Notes under the pieces: generated by a model
The model's database searches: none
The model's input: the letters and a program-made list of their open reading frames with translations, nothing else
Told to the model about the DNA's origin: nothing
NCBI GenBank assembly: GCA_016703785.1
Contig: JADJBM010000032.1
Span: 248,001-312,000 of the forward strand
Origin: Betaproteobacteria bacterium
GTDB lineage: Bacteria; Pseudomonadota; Gammaproteobacteria; Burkholderiales; Rhodocyclaceae
DNA: 64,000 nucleotides
Direction of reading: 5' to 3'
Shown here: positions 39,354 through 49,462 of the stretch, piece after piece
Layout of the letters: every line of letters begins with the position of its first letter
Position numbering within the stretch: position 1 is the first letter of the stretch
Program-made: the position numbers and the translations under genes

Positions 39354-40276
39354 GCGCCCGTCACCCCCTGCCTCGGGAAGGGGGATGGGGGGAAGGCGCC
39401 CCAGTCATCCTGCTCACGGGCAAGAACGGCCAGGTCGGCTGGGAACTGCAGCGGGCGCTGCTGCCGCTCGGCCGCATCCATGCTTTCGGCCATGCCGAAC
39501 TGGATCTCGCCGACGCCGGGGCCGTACGGCGCAAGCTGGACGAGATGCGGCCCGACGTCATCGTCAATGCCGCCGCCTACACCGCGGTCGACAAGGCCGA
39601 GAGCGAGCCGGAGCAGGCGCAAGCCATCAATGCCGCCGCCCCCACCCTGCTGGCGGACGAGGCGGCGCGGCACGGCACTCTGCTCATCCATTATTCGACC
39701 GACTACGTGTACGACGGCCGCAAGGCCGCGCCCTATGTCGAGAGCGATCCAACAAACCCGCTGGGCGCCTATGGCCGCAGCAAGCTGGCGGGCGAGGCGG
39801 GCATCGAGCTATCCGGCGCCGATCACCTGATCTTTCGCGCCTGCTGGATTTATGCTGCGCGCGGCGCCAACTTCCTGCGCACCATCCTGCGCCTCGCCGC
39901 GGAGCGCGAGGAGCTGCGCGTCGTCGCCGACCAGGTCGGCGCCCCCACCTGGGCGCGGCTCATCGCCGAGGCGACCGCCCATGCGCTGAAGCAGGCCATG
40001 CGGGAGCGGCGCGAAGGCTGCTTCGAAAGCGGGGTGTACCACCTCGCCGCCGCCGGCGAGACGAGCTGGCACGGCTTCGCCTCGGCCATCGTTGAAGGCC
40101 GCAGCGGCCTGCGCGCCAAGACCGTGACGCCGATCGCCACGGTCGACTACCCGCTGCCCGCCGCGCGCCCGGCCAACTCGCGCCTGAACACCGACAACTT
40201 CCAACATCGCTTCGGCCTCGTGTTGCCCGACTGGCGCGACGGCCTGCGACTCTGCCTCGAGGACATCCCGCAATGA
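39350..40276 (+). CDS. rfbD: dTDP-4-dehydrorhamnose reductase
   Basis: The 308-residue SDR-type enzyme reduces dTDP-4-keto-rhamnose. After a repeat-encoded stretch ([14 protein letters not shown], residues 5-18) come the Rossmann start [34 protein letters not shown] and the catalytic YGRSKLAGE. The normal protein would begin near residue 19. The start overlaps rfbC (ATGA). Confidence 0.95.
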   Translation: MSARHPLPREGGWGEGAPVILLTGKNGQVGWELQRALLPLGRIHAFGHAELDLADAGAVRRKLDEMRPDVIVNAAAYTAVDKAESEPEQAQAINAAAPTLLADEAARHGTLLIHYSTDYVYDGRKAAPYVESDPTNPLGAYGRSKLAGEAGIELSGADHLIFRACWIYAARGANFLRTILRLAAEREELRVVADQVGAPTWARLIAEATAHALKQAMRERREGCFESGVYHLAAAGETSWHGFASAIVEGRSGLRAKTVTPIATVDYPLPAARPANSRLNTDNFQHRFGLVLPDWRDGLRLCLEDIPQ

Positions 40277-41331
40277 TTCTCGTCACCGGCGGCGCCGGCT
40301 TCATTGGTTCCAACTACGTCATCGACTGGCTGCGCGAGGTGGGCGAGCCGGTTGTCAACCTCGACAAGCTCACCTACGCCGGCAATGCGGAGAACCTCGC
40401 CGGCCTCGCCGGCGATGCGCGCCACCATTTCGTGCAGGGCGACATCAACGACGCCGAACTGATGGGCGAACTGCTCAGGCGCCATCAGCCGCGCGCCATC
40501 GTGCACTTCGCCGCCGAGAGCCATGTCGACCGCTCCATCCACGGCCCGGCCGAGTTCATCCGCACCAACATCAACGGCACCTTCACCCTCCTCGAGGCGG
40601 CGCGCGCGCACTGGTCCGCGCTGGAGGGCGAAGCGAAGGCTGCCTTCCGCTTCCTGCACGTGTCCACCGACGAGGTGTACGGCTCGCTCGGCCTGGACGA
40701 TCCGGCTTTCGCCGAGACGCATCCCTACCAGCCGAACAGCCCCTACTCGGCCTCGAAGGCGGCCTCCGACCACCTGGTGCGCGCCTATCACCACACCTAC
40801 GGCCTGCCGACGCTGACGACGAATTGCTCCAACAACTACGGTCCCTACCAGTTTCCCGAGAAGCTGATCCCGCTGATCCTCCTCAACGCCATTGCCGGCA
40901 AGCCGCTGCCCATCTACGGCGACGGCCTCAACGTGCGCGACTGGCTCTACGTCGGCGACCACTGTTCCGCCATCCGCGCCGTGCTGGCGCGCGGCCGCCT
41001 GGGCGAGACCTACAACATCGGCGGGCGCGCCGAGATGACCAACCTCGCCGTGGTGAAGACGCTGTGCGGCCTGCTCGACCGGCTGCATCCCGCCTCGCCG
41101 GTGGTGCCGCACGAGAAACTCATCACCTACGTCAAGGACCGCCCCGGCCACGACCGCCGCTACGCCATGAACGCCGACAAGCTCGAGCGCGAGCTCGGCT
41201 GGCGGCCGGCGGAGAGTTTCGAATCCGGCATCGAGAAGACCGTGCGCTGGTACCTCGAGCACCAGGAATGGACCAGCCGCGTCGCCAGCGGCGCCTATCG
41301 CGACTGGGTCGCGCAACACTATTCAGATTAG
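40273..41331 (+). CDS. rfbB: dTDP-glucose 4,6-dehydratase
   Basis: The 352-residue extended SDR enzyme shows [38 protein letters not shown] with catalytic acids, the [12 protein letters not shown]yr/Lys motif and [17 protein letters not shown]. It makes dTDP-4-keto-6-deoxyglucose. Coupled to rfbD by ATGA. Confidence 0.97.
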   Translation: MILVTGGAGFIGSNYVIDWLREVGEPVVNLDKLTYAGNAENLAGLAGDARHHFVQGDINDAELMGELLRRHQPRAIVHFAAESHVDRSIHGPAEFIRTNINGTFTLLEAARAHWSALEGEAKAAFRFLHVSTDEVYGSLGLDDPAFAETHPYQPNSPYSASKAASDHLVRAYHHTYGLPTLTTNCSNNYGPYQFPEKLIPLILLNAIAGKPLPIYGDGLNVRDWLYVGDHCSAIRAVLARGRLGETYNIGGRAEMTNLAVVKTLCGLLDRLHPASPVVPHEKLITYVKDRPGHDRRYAMNADKLERELGWRPAESFESGIEKTVRWYLEHQEWTSRVASGAYRDWVAQHYSD

Positions 41332-41338
41332 GGACGTC

Positions 41339-42219
41339 ATGACTGCGAAGAGAAAGGCATCATCCTCGCCGGCGGCTCGGGCACCCGGCTCTATCCGGTG
41401 ACGCTGGCGGTGTCGAAGCAGATGCTGCCGATCTACGACAAGCCGATGATCTACTACCCGCTGGCGACGCTCATGCTGGCGGGCATCCGCGACATCCTGG
41501 TCATCTCGACGCCGCAGGATTTGCCGCGCTTCGCGCAACTGCTCGGCGACGGCGCGGGCTGGGGCCTCTCACTCAGCTATGCCGAGCAGCCGAAGCCGGA
41601 AGGCCTCGCCCAGGCCTTCCTCATCGGCCGCGACTTCATCGGCGGCGACCCCAGCGCGCTGGTGCTCGGCGACAACATCTTCCACGGCCACGACTTGCAG
41701 AACGACCTGCGCGGCGCAGTGGCGCGCACGCAGGGCGCATCCGTCTTCGCCTATCCCGTGCAGGACCCGCATCGCTACGGCGTCGTCGAGTTCGGCGCCG
41801 ACGGGCGCGCTGTCAGCATCGAGGAAAAGCCGGCCAACCCGCGCTCGCGCTACGCCGTGACGGGCCTCTATTTCTACGACGAGAAGGTTTGCGACATCGC
41901 CGCCAGCCTGAAGCCCTCGCCGCGCGGCGAGCTGGAGATCACCGACGTCAACCGCCGCTATCTGGAGCAGGGCGAGCTCAATGTCGTCATGATGGGCCGC
42001 GGCCACGCATGGCTCGACACCGGCACGCACGAATCCCTCATCGAGGCCTCGCACTTCGTGCAGACCATCGAGAAGCGCCAGGGCCTGAAGATCGCCGCCC
42101 CCGAGGAGATCGCCTTCCGCATGGGCTACATCGATGCCGCCCAGCTGCGCCGCCTCGCCGAGCCGCTGCACAACAGCGGCTATGGCAAGTATTTGCTGAG
42201 CGTGCTGGAAGAGGGCTGA
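41339..42219 (+). CDS. rfbA: glucose-1-phosphate thymidylyltransferase, frameshifted at the start
   Basis: The expected N-terminus ([17 protein letters not shown]) is readable, but the ATG at 41339 (TAKRK...) is one base out of frame with it at the AAAGGC of 41352-41357. In the reading frame of the body no start codon lies between the rfbB stop and a GTG at 41398, which would remove the nucleotide-binding loop. Adding one base restores a normal protein of about 293 residues. The rest ([49 protein letters not shown]) is intact. It makes dTDP-glucose. Confidence 0.88.
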
Positions 42220-42323
42220 GCAGTACTGTCATAATCCGTTTAGCATCATGCCCGTGAGCTTCGGGCTGTACTGCGATCTGCCTTGAAGCTTTTGGTTCAC
42301 GAAGAGAGGGGAATCCTTCGCCC

Positions 42324-43385
42324 GTGAAAAGCAACAGCGCGATTTCTTCCCAAGGTAACACCGACACCCTGGTAGGCGCCGGCATGCGCGTGGAAGGCGA
42401 TATTGCTTTCTCAGGCTTTCTACGTGTCCAGGGGGATGTCCTCGGTGACGTTGTCTGCCGCGATGACGCGGCCGGTGCGGTTGTGGTGGATGGCACAGGC
42501 AGCATTTCCGGCACGATCGACGTTCCGCGCATCGTCGTCAGGGGCCGCGTCCTCGGACCGCTGCATGCGTCGCAGTCCATTGATATCCAGCAGGGCGCCA
42601 GTGTTGTCGGGGATGCCTTCTACAAGGAAATGGACATCCATGCTGGCGCAGTCGTTGATGGCTTGCTGACGCCCATGCTGCCGATGGCGGGGGACCGGAC
42701 CGGGCTGGCACCGCATGCCGATGCGCCGAAACTGCCGCCGATCCGGGAATACGCCACCCACGAAAGCAGGCTTGCGGCACGCCTTGGGGGCGGGCGCAGG
42801 CTCGTCGTGGCCGCACTGCTGGTTGTTGCCGCGGGCGTGACCGCGTGGATGAGCCGGGATCAGGCAACGGTTGCGCCGGATGTCGTCAGTGTCGCGGCTG
42901 AGGCCGATACTTCCGCGAGAGGAACGCTAGCGGCCCCAAACGCGCAGGCGGCAAGCGACAGGCAGCAGGATGCCCGGGGGGCCGCCGAACGCACCAGCCC
43001 CTTTGCGGGCGAAGCAAACGCGCCCGTTGGCAGCGTTGTCAGGGTGCCTGCAACGGAGCGCCCTGCGGGGGAGGCGGAAGAGGTGGTGACGGTGCATGGG
43101 GTGAACCCGGCCAAGCCGGCAGGTTTTTTCTTGCTCATCAGCAAGGAGCCCGCCGTCCTCTTCAAGAAAAAAAACCAGGAGGATGGCGAGGACAAGCGCA
43201 TCGATGTGTCCCGGGGTAAGACCGTCAGCATTGCGATTGGAAAGAATGAACTGTTTCGCGTCGCCGAAGGGCAGGCTATCGAAATCTTTTACCAGGGCCG
43301 CAAGGTGGCGTTGAAAACGATCGAAAGCGGCGCCTGGATGCGTTTCATCTCCCAGTCGTCCCGCGGGGAAAGTGAAGACAGGTAG
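42324..43385 (+). CDS. bactofilin domain, membrane helix and RodZ-like C-terminal domain
   Basis: The GTG start at 42324 gives 353 residues. Residues 15-120 form a bactofilin-type beta-helix (GAGMRVEGDIAFSGFLRVQG, GTGSISGTIDVPRIVVRGRV, DIQQGASVVGDAFYKEMDIH). A single helix follows at about 159-176 (RLVVAALLVVAAGVTAWM), then a low-complexity Ala-rich stretch. The C-terminal domain (SIAIGKNELFRVAEGQAIEI, YQGRKVALKTIESGAWMRF) recalls the RodZ periplasmic end. The combination suggests a scaffold linking cytoplasmic bactofilin polymers to the periplasm. It follows the rhamnose genes by 104 bases. Confidence 0.75.
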   Translation: MKSNSAISSQGNTDTLVGAGMRVEGDIAFSGFLRVQGDVLGDVVCRDDAAGAVVVDGTGSISGTIDVPRIVVRGRVLGPLHASQSIDIQQGASVVGDAFYKEMDIHAGAVVDGLLTPMLPMAGDRTGLAPHADAPKLPPIREYATHESRLAARLGGGRRLVVAALLVVAAGVTAWMSRDQATVAPDVVSVAAEADTSARGTLAAPNAQAASDRQQDARGAAERTSPFAGEANAPVGSVVRVPATERPAGEAEEVVTVHGVNPAKPAGFFLLISKEPAVLFKKKNQEDGEDKRIDVSRGKTVSIAIGKNELFRVAEGQAIEIFYQGRKVALKTIESGAWMRFISQSSRGESEDR

Positions 43386-43456
43386 GTGCGGTATCGAAGG
43401 TGCCTGCACCTGTGTTTCTGTGTGAGGAAAGCTGGTCCGCCCTACGGCGGGGACTG

Positions 43457-43669
43457 CTACAGATCTTCCGGCGTAAGACCCGTGTGTTTGGCGATCCTGG
43501 CAAGCATGCGCGGCCCGATTTCTTCGCTGTCATGAAATGCAAAGACGAAGTCGGTCCAGCCTTCGCGGGCCAAGGTGCGGTGGGATCCGGATTGGCGCTT
43601 GAGTTTCCACCCGATGCCTTGCAACGCGGCAAGCACGCGCCTGGCCTTGGTGGAAGGCCATTGGCTCAT
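43457..43669 (-). CDS. hicA: HicA-type toxin
   Basis: The 70-residue protein has the HicA dsRBD-like fold: ARRVLAALQGIGWKLKRQSG, the catalytic histidine context GSHRTL, and FHDSEEIGPRMLARIAKHTG. HicA cleaves mRNA and is blocked by HicB. The start overlaps the hicB stop (ATGA), so the antitoxin gene is first. Confidence 0.88.
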   Translation of the reverse strand: MSQWPSTKARRVLAALQGIGWKLKRQSGSHRTLAREGWTDFVFAFHDSEEIGPRMLARIAKHTGLTPEDL

Positions 43670-43875
43670 GCAGCCAGTGGCAGGGATATGCGTATATCGA
43701 TGGCTTTCGACTCGCCGTGCTCGAGCTGCTCGGCGATGGCGCGAAGGGTGAGCGCCTCGGCCTTGGCCATCGCCTCCTCGGCAGTCAGGCCATAGCACAA
43801 GACACCCGGAAGCTGTGGCACCTCCGCAAGCCACCGGCCATCCATCTCCTGCTCACACTCGATGCTGAAATTCAT
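43666..43875 (-). CDS. hicB: HicB-type antitoxin
   Basis: The ATG at 43875 follows a GGGAG site and gives 69 residues: MNFSIECEQEMDGRWLAEVP, LPGVLCYGLTAEEAMAKAEA. This is the partial RNase H fold of HicB, without a long DNA-binding tail. The upstream ATG at 43914 is not supported by a ribosome site. Confidence 0.88.
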   Translation of the reverse strand: MNFSIECEQEMDGRWLAEVPQLPGVLCYGLTAEEAMAKAEALTLRAIAEQLEHGESKAIDIRISLPLAA

Positions 43876-44022
43876 GGGCGATCTCCCATTCGGAAAGTCA
43901 TTGTAGCTCAGCACGGATCATGGTGGATAAGTCAAAGCACGTTCAGCAGGCCGTCAGAGTCTTCGCCAGGACAACTGCAGCAACATATGCGCGACCCCGT
44001 TCATTATGGATACAGCCGGCGC

Positions 44023-44394
44023 TTACAGCCATCGCCCCGTGACGGCCATGCCACCAAAAAAGAACAGGCCGAGCAGCCAGGAAATGTTAATGGCCTGCAG
44101 CCAGTGAACGCCCTTGTTTCCCCGATATGCCCAGAACGAGTAAGCAATGAGAGCGGCAGCGGTCAGGCACAGGATGAAGAACGGTTTCCCGTTCTGGTCT
44201 CCATGCAGCTGTGCTGCTGCGATAAAGACTGCAGTGAGATGCAGTAGCGCGATACAGAGGCCGTGCGCGGAGGTCGCGACTCGCTGTGGCAGTGATGTGG
44301 AGGCAGGCGAGGCGCGGAAATATACGACGCTCGTCAATAGCGGCAAGATGACCAGTGCGGCCCAGAAAACCACCGAGCTCTGAAATGTCCACAT
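44023..44394 (-). CDS. integral membrane protein of unknown function
   Basis: The 123-residue protein has four hydrophobic helices (VVFWAALVILPLLTSVVYF, LCIALLHLTAVFIAAA, FFILCLTAAALIAYSFW, INISWLLGLFFFGGMAV). No catalytic motif or family recognised. Base composition is lower in GC than the flanks. Confidence 0.6.
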   Translation of the reverse strand: MWTFQSSVVFWAALVILPLLTSVVYFRASPASTSLPQRVATSAHGLCIALLHLTAVFIAAAQLHGDQNGKPFFILCLTAAALIAYSFWAYRGNKGVHWLQAINISWLLGLFFFGGMAVTGRWL

Positions 44395-44693
44395 GACGTT
44401 CCGGCTTCACAGTTGATTACAGTAAGTACGGCCAGCCGGCAAGAGTTCAGAAGACGCCCATAACCCCTGTTTTGGACACCGCAACTACGGTGTCCTTGGC
44501 GAGATTGTGCCTCAGGAATCTCTGGGAGACAATCCACATGTCATTCTGGACTGGCTGCCCCGTGGCGCAGGCTAGGCGTTCAGATGTTGGCGAAACCGGC
44601 GCGAACCTCTGAGCTTCGCCGTACTCCAGGGACTGACTTTCCCCGGACGCTTTCAGGCGTCAGTGCGCCTCGTCTCGCATCTGGCCCATCGCT
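44395..44693. other. gene-free stretch between the membrane protein and polA
   Basis: About 300 bases without a convincing gene. It contains a perfect 8-bp hairpin GGACACCG-CAACTA-CGGTGTCC at 44474-44495, without a T-run on either side. A weaker GACGC...GCGTC repeat lies near 44647. Lower GC than the surroundings; nothing else seen. Confidence 0.5.
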
Positions 44694-47447
44694 TCAATGG
44701 GCCTCATCCCAGTTGGCACCCACTCCGACTTCAGCCAGCAGTGGCACGGAGAGCTGCGCCACGTCGGCCATCAGCTTCGGCAGTTCCTGCCGCACTGATT
44801 CCAGCTCGTCTTCCGGCACTTCCAGCACCAGTTCGTCGTGCACCTGCATGATCAATTGCGACTTCATGTGCGCCTCGCCCCCCGAGGAGCCTTCCTTCGG
44901 AGCATCCAGCCAGCGCTGCACGGCGATCATCGCCAGCTTGATCAGGTCGGCGGCGGTGCCCTGCATGGGCGCGTTGATGGCGGCGCGCTCGGCGGCCTGG
45001 CGGCGGCCGACGTTCGCACTCCTGATCTCGGATAGCCACAGCCGGCGGCCGAACACCGTTTCGACGTAGCCCTTGTCGCGGGCGAGCTGGCGTGTCGCTT
45101 CCATGTAATTCGCCACGCCGGGATAGCGGGCGAAGTAGCGGTCGATGTAGGCCGCCGCCGCGCTGCGCTCGAGGCCGAGCTCGCGCGCCAGGCCGAAGGC
45201 CGACATGCCGTAGATGAGGCCGAAGTTGATCACCTTGGCGTAGCGGCGCTGCTCGCTCGTCACTTCCGCGGGCGTGGTGCCGAACACCTCGGCGGCGGTG
45301 GCGCGGTGGATGTCCTCGCCCTGCGCGAAGGCGTCGAGCAGGCCCGCGTCGCCGGAGAGGTGGGCCATGATGCGCAGCTCGATCTGCGAGTAGTCGGCGG
45401 AGACGATCTTCGACCCCGGCGGCGCGACGAAGGCCTGGCGGATGCGGCGCCCCTCCTCGCTGCGGATGGGGATGTTCTGCAGGTTGGGATCGGAGCTGGC
45501 GAGCCGCCCGGTCACCGCCACGGCCTGGGCGTAGTTGGTGTGCACGCGGCCGGTGGCCGGATCGAGGGCGCGCGGCAGCTTGTCGGCATAGGTGCTCTTG
45601 AGCTTGGCCAGGCCGCGGTAGTCGAGGATCAGCTTCGGCAGCGGGTAGTCGAGGGCGAGTTGCGCCAGCACTTCCTCGTCGGTAGAGGGCGCGCCGGAGG
45701 GCGTCTTCTTCAGCACCGGCAGCTTCTCGCGCTCGAAGAGGATCTCCTGGATCTGCTTGGGCGAATTCAGGTTGAAGGGCTGCTTCGCCACTTCATGCGC
45801 CTGTTTCTCGATCTCCATCATGCGCAGGCCGAGCTGCTGGCCCTGCCGCTCCAGCAGCGGCGCGTCGACCAGCACGCCGTTGCGCTCCATGCGGAAGAGG
45901 ATCTGCATCACCGGCATTTCGATGTCGCGGTAGAGCGCCTCCAGGCGCGGCGCTTCCGCGAGCTGCGGGTGCAGCGCCTGATGCAGGCGCAGGGTGATGT
46001 CGGCGTCCTCGGCGGCGTACTCGGCGGCGCGTGCGATGTCGACCTGGTCGAAGCCGATGCGCCCGGCGCCTTTGCCGGTGACCTCATCGTACTTGATGGT
46101 CGTGATGCCGAGGTGGCGCGCCGAGAGCGAGTCCATGTCGTGGCCCTTGTCGGACTCGACGACGTAGGATTCGAGCAGCGTGTCGTGTGCCACGCCGGCC
46201 AGCCGGATGCCGTGGTTGGCCAGCACGTGCATGTCGTACTTGAGGTTCTGCCCGACCTTGGCGTGGCGCGGCGATTCCAGCCAGGGTTTCAGCTTCGCCA
46301 GCGTCGTGTCGAAAGTCAGCTGCTGCGGCACGCCGGCGTAGCGGTGCGCCAGCGGCAGGTAGGCCGCCGTGCCGGGAGCGACGGCGAAGGAGAGGCCGAC
46401 CAGGCGCGCCTGCATGGGATCGAGGCTGGTGGTCTCGGTGTCGAAGGCGGCGAGCGGCGCGGAGTCGAGGATGCCTAGCCAGGCATCGAGATGATCCTCG
46501 GTCAGGAGGGTTTCGTAGCCGGCGCGGTGCGCACCGGGCGGTTGCGGATCGGGCGCTTGCCCCCTCACCGCAACCCCCTCTCCCGCGGGGGGAGAAGGCG
46601 TGTCGCCTTGCACTTCCCTCAGCCAGGTCTTGAACTCCAGGCGCGCGAACAACTCGGCAAGTTGCGCCTTGTCGGGCGGCTGCGGCGCGAGATCGGCGAC
46701 ATGCACCGGCAATTCGAGGTCGCAGGCGACTGTGACGAGTTTTTTTCCGAGCGGCAGGAAATCCAGGTGCTTGCGCAGGTTCTCGCCCACCTTGCCGCCG
46801 ATCTCGTCGGCACGGGCGATGATGTCGTCGAGGCTGCCGTACTCCTGCAGCCACTTCGCCGCCGTCTTCGGCCCGACCTTCTCCACGCCCGGCACGTTGT
46901 CCACGCTGTCGCCGACCAGGGCGAAGTAGTCGACGATCTGCGCGGGGGCGACGCCGAACTTGGCCAGCACGCCGGCCTCATCGAGCACCTCGTTGCTCAT
47001 GGTGTTGACCAGCCTGACGTGGGCATTGACCAGTTGCGCCAGGTCCTTGTCGCCGGTGGACACCACGCACGCGATGCCCTGGCGGCTGGCTTCCTGCGTC
47101 AGCGTGCCGATGACGTCGTCGGCCTCGACGCCCTCGATGGCGAGCAGCGGCCAGCCCAGCGCGCGGATGCAGTCGTGCAGCGGTTCGATCTGGCGCACGA
47201 GGTCGTCGGGCATGGGCGGCCGCTGCGCCTTGTAATCCGGGTACCAGTCGTCGCGGAAGGTCTTGCCCTTGGCGTCGAAGACGCAGGCGAGGTAGTCTGC
47301 CTTGAAGTCGCTACCCAGGCGGCGTAGCATGTTGATGACCCCGTACACCGCGCCCGTCGGCTCGCCCGCCTTGTTGCGCAGGTCGGGCATGGCGTGGAAG
47401 GCGCGGTAGAGGTACGAGGAACCGTCGACCAGCAGCAATGTGGGCAT
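44694..47447 (-). CDS. polA: DNA polymerase I
   Basis: The 917-residue protein has the 5' nuclease domain (MPTLLLVDGSSYLYRAFHAM, VEADDVIGTL, GDSVDNVPGVEKVGPKTAAK). A proofreading 3'-5' exonuclease follows (AAFDTETTSLDP, AEYAAEDADITLRL), then the polymerase (SADYSQIELRIMAHLSGD, YAKVINFGLIYGMSAFGLA, MQVHDELVLEV). A repeat-encoded linker (SPPAGEGVAVRGQ, about residue 305-320) sits between the first two domains. The ATG at 47447 is 36 codons inside a longer frame. It is divergent from the LOG gene. Confidence 0.97.
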   Translation of the reverse strand: MPTLLLVDGSSYLYRAFHAMPDLRNKAGEPTGAVYGVINMLRRLGSDFKADYLACVFDAKGKTFRDDWYPDYKAQRPPMPDDLVRQIEPLHDCIRALGWPLLAIEGVEADDVIGTLTQEASRQGIACVVSTGDKDLAQLVNAHVRLVNTMSNEVLDEAGVLAKFGVAPAQIVDYFALVGDSVDNVPGVEKVGPKTAAKWLQEYGSLDDIIARADEIGGKVGENLRKHLDFLPLGKKLVTVACDLELPVHVADLAPQPPDKAQLAELFARLEFKTWLREVQGDTPSPPAGEGVAVRGQAPDPQPPGAHRAGYETLLTEDHLDAWLGILDSAPLAAFDTETTSLDPMQARLVGLSFAVAPGTAAYLPLAHRYAGVPQQLTFDTTLAKLKPWLESPRHAKVGQNLKYDMHVLANHGIRLAGVAHDTLLESYVVESDKGHDMDSLSARHLGITTIKYDEVTGKGAGRIGFDQVDIARAAEYAAEDADITLRLHQALHPQLAEAPRLEALYRDIEMPVMQILFRMERNGVLVDAPLLERQGQQLGLRMMEIEKQAHEVAKQPFNLNSPKQIQEILFEREKLPVLKKTPSGAPSTDEEVLAQLALDYPLPKLILDYRGLAKLKSTYADKLPRALDPATGRVHTNYAQAVAVTGRLASSDPNLQNIPIRSEEGRRIRQAFVAPPGSKIVSADYSQIELRIMAHLSGDAGLLDAFAQGEDIHRATAAEVFGTTPAEVTSEQRRYAKVINFGLIYGMSAFGLARELGLERSAAAAYIDRYFARYPGVANYMEATRQLARDKGYVETVFGRRLWLSEIRSANVGRRQAAERAAINAPMQGTAADLIKLAMIAVQRWLDAPKEGSSGGEAHMKSQLIMQVHDELVLEVPEDELESVRQELPKLMADVAQLSVPLLAEVGVGANWDEAH

Positions 47448-47513
47448 AATGAACTTGGACTTGTCACCGGGCGCCGCCTCGCAGCGCGTATGCCGGCAAC
47501 GGAAACTTGAACA

Positions 47514-48242
47514 ATGAGCGCTCAGGACAAACTTCGCCATCTCGCCGACACGCAAGCCGATACGGCCTCATCCACTGCGCGCGAGTCGTGGCGCATGCTC
47601 GGCATTATGGCAGAGTTCGTCGAGGCCACCGAGCGCCTCGCGCCGATCCGCCCCGCCGTTTCCATCTTCGGCAGCGCCCGGCTTGCGCCAGACCATCCCT
47701 ACTACGTTCAGGCGGAAAAGGTGGCGCGCCTGCTCTCCGATGCCGGCTTCTCGGTGATCTCCGGCGGCGGGCCGGGCATCATGGAGGCGGCGAGCAAGGG
47801 CGCCTTCCACGGCAAGAGCCCCAGCGTCGGCCTCAACATCCGCCTGCCGCAGGAGCAGCAGAGCAACGCCTTCCAGGACATCTCGCTTACCTTCCGCCAT
47901 TTCTTCGCGCGCAAGGTGATGTTCGTCAGGTTCACCGCCGCCTACGTGGTGCTGCCGGGCGGCTTCGGCACGCTCGACGAACTGATGGAGGCGCTTACCC
48001 TGATCCAGACCGGCAAGAGCCGGCGCATCCCCCTCATCCTGATGAATGCCGCCTACTGGCAGGGGCTGCTCGACTGGTTCCGCGAGCGCCTCGTGGCGGA
48101 GGGCATGATCGCGGCCGAGGACCTCGACCTGCTGCAGGTGATCGACGCGCCCGAGCAGGTCGTCGACGCCATCTTCAAGCACTATGAGAGACGCGGCTTC
48201 GAGCCCCTGCCGCACGAGCACGAACTGCTCCTGAACCTCTGA
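47514..48242 (+). CDS. LOG-family protein (TIGR00730)
   Basis: The 242-residue protein has the lysine-decarboxylase-like Rossmann motifs SIFGSARLAPDHPYY, VISGGGPGIMEAASKGAF and the signature PGGFGTLDELMEALTLIQTG. LOG proteins release free cytokinin-like bases from nucleotides (phosphoribohydrolase); the bacterial role is probably nucleotide salvage. Divergent from polA. Confidence 0.93.
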   Translation: MSAQDKLRHLADTQADTASSTARESWRMLGIMAEFVEATERLAPIRPAVSIFGSARLAPDHPYYVQAEKVARLLSDAGFSVISGGGPGIMEAASKGAFHGKSPSVGLNIRLPQEQQSNAFQDISLTFRHFFARKVMFVRFTAAYVVLPGGFGTLDELMEALTLIQTGKSRRIPLILMNAAYWQGLLDWFRERLVAEGMIAAEDLDLLQVIDAPEQVVDAIFKHYERRGFEPLPHEHELLLNL

Positions 48243-48275
48243 TACAATCCCCACGGATTTCCCTAGGATATAGTC

Positions 48276-48611
48276 ATGCGCCGCCTCCTTCTCGCTTGCC
48301 TGCTTGCCCTTGCCCTGCCCGTTGCGGCGCAGGACCGTCCCGCCAACCTGCAGCCGGTGCCCGAGCCGCCCCCGCCCCCGCCGGGCTACCAGCCCGATCC
48401 GGCCCTGGAACCACAGGTGACCATCATCAAGCGCGGCGACGACAAGGTCGAGGAGTACCGCATCAACGGACGGCTCTACATGGTCAAGGTGACGCCGCCG
48501 CACGGCGTGCCCTACTACCTGGTCGACGACAAGGGCGACGGCCGCATGACGCGCCAGGAGCCGATGGATTCCGGATTGCGCGTGCCGATGTGGGTGATCG
48601 GCACCTTCTGA
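48276..48611 (+). CDS. DUF2782 periplasmic protein
   Basis: The 111-residue product has a signal peptide (1-18), a proline-rich PEPPPPPPGYQPDP linker and the DUF2782 core VTIIKRGDDKVEEYRINGRL, YMVKVTPPHGVPYYLVDD. Genes of this family often lie near polA in beta- and gammaproteobacteria. A TACAAT box at 48243-48248 and an AGGA site precede it. Confidence 0.9.
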   Translation: MRRLLLACLLALALPVAAQDRPANLQPVPEPPPPPPGYQPDPALEPQVTIIKRGDDKVEEYRINGRLYMVKVTPPHGVPYYLVDDKGDGRMTRQEPMDSGLRVPMWVIGTF

Positions 48612-48654
48612 CAAGACGCAGCAAGCTGAAAGCAACAACAAAGGGGAGGCAGCC

Positions 48655-49416
48655 ATGAGCGAAGAGAATCCGTTTCTCGTTTCGGGTGGAAGTTCGGACC
48701 AGGGCGGAAGCAGCTTCGATCCGGCCGGCCGCAACGTCGATGCCGGCCGCAGCATCGAATGGCTCAAGCAGGGCTGGCAGCTGTTCGTCAAGAATCCCGG
48801 CGTGTGGATCGCCATCGCCGTCATCCTGATGGTGATCGCCGTCGTGCTCAGCTTCATCCCCGTCGTCGGTTCGCTGCTGTTGAACTTCCTCATGCCGGTG
48901 TTCGCCGGCGGCATCCTGCTCGGCTGCAAGTCGCTCACTGATGGCGGCGACATCGCCATCGACAGCCTGTTCGCCGGCTTCAAGCAGAATACCGGCAACC
49001 TCATCATGGTCGGCGTGTTCTACCTCGTCGGCGTGGCCATCATCATGGCGCTGGTCTTCGTGATCGGCGGCGGAGCCGCACTGACCGGCGGGATGGTCGG
49101 CCACGGCCCTGGCATGGGCATGGCCGTGGGAGGCTTCTTCCTCGCCATGCTGGTCATGCTGGCGCTGCTCGTGCCCCTGGCGATGGCCGTCTGGTTCGCC
49201 CCGGCGCTGGTGGTGTTCCACAACGTCGCGCCGCTGGAGGCCATGAAGGCCAGCTTCTTCGCCTGCCTGAAGAACTTCGTGCCCTTCCTCGTTTATGGCG
49301 TGATCCTGCTGGTGCTCTGCGTCATCGCGATGATTCCCTTCGGCCTCGGCATGCTGGTGATGGTGCCGGTGATGATGGGATCGGTCTATGCGTCGTATGT
49401 GGAGATATACGAGTAA
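48655..49416 (+). CDS. BPSS1780-family membrane protein
   Basis: The 253-residue protein has a short polar N-terminus, then IEWLKQGWQLFVKNPGVWIA and about five membrane helices, with PVFAGGILLGCKSL and DSLFAGFKQN typical of this family. Function unknown. It resembles the next gene in layout. Confidence 0.85.
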   Translation: MSEENPFLVSGGSSDQGGSSFDPAGRNVDAGRSIEWLKQGWQLFVKNPGVWIAIAVILMVIAVVLSFIPVVGSLLLNFLMPVFAGGILLGCKSLTDGGDIAIDSLFAGFKQNTGNLIMVGVFYLVGVAIIMALVFVIGGGAALTGGMVGHGPGMGMAVGGFFLAMLVMLALLVPLAMAVWFAPALVVFHNVAPLEAMKASFFACLKNFVPFLVYGVILLVLCVIAMIPFGLGMLVMVPVMMGSVYASYVEIYE

Positions 49417-49462
49417 TTGTTCCCGAGCGGCCGCGACCTTGCGTCGCGCCGCCGCATTCTGA

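Noticed and set aside
41398..41400. GTG start for rfbA
   Set aside because: It would delete the GGSGTRL nucleotide-binding loop, which is readable just upstream. A frameshift is the better explanation.
43457..43875. HicBA and BrnTA as marks of a genomic island
   Set aside because: No integrase, tRNA end, direct repeats or change in composition over a large block; both pairs lie among ordinary chromosomal genes.
44474..44495. 8-bp hairpin as a terminator
   Set aside because: No T-run follows on either strand and it is far from the flanking stops.
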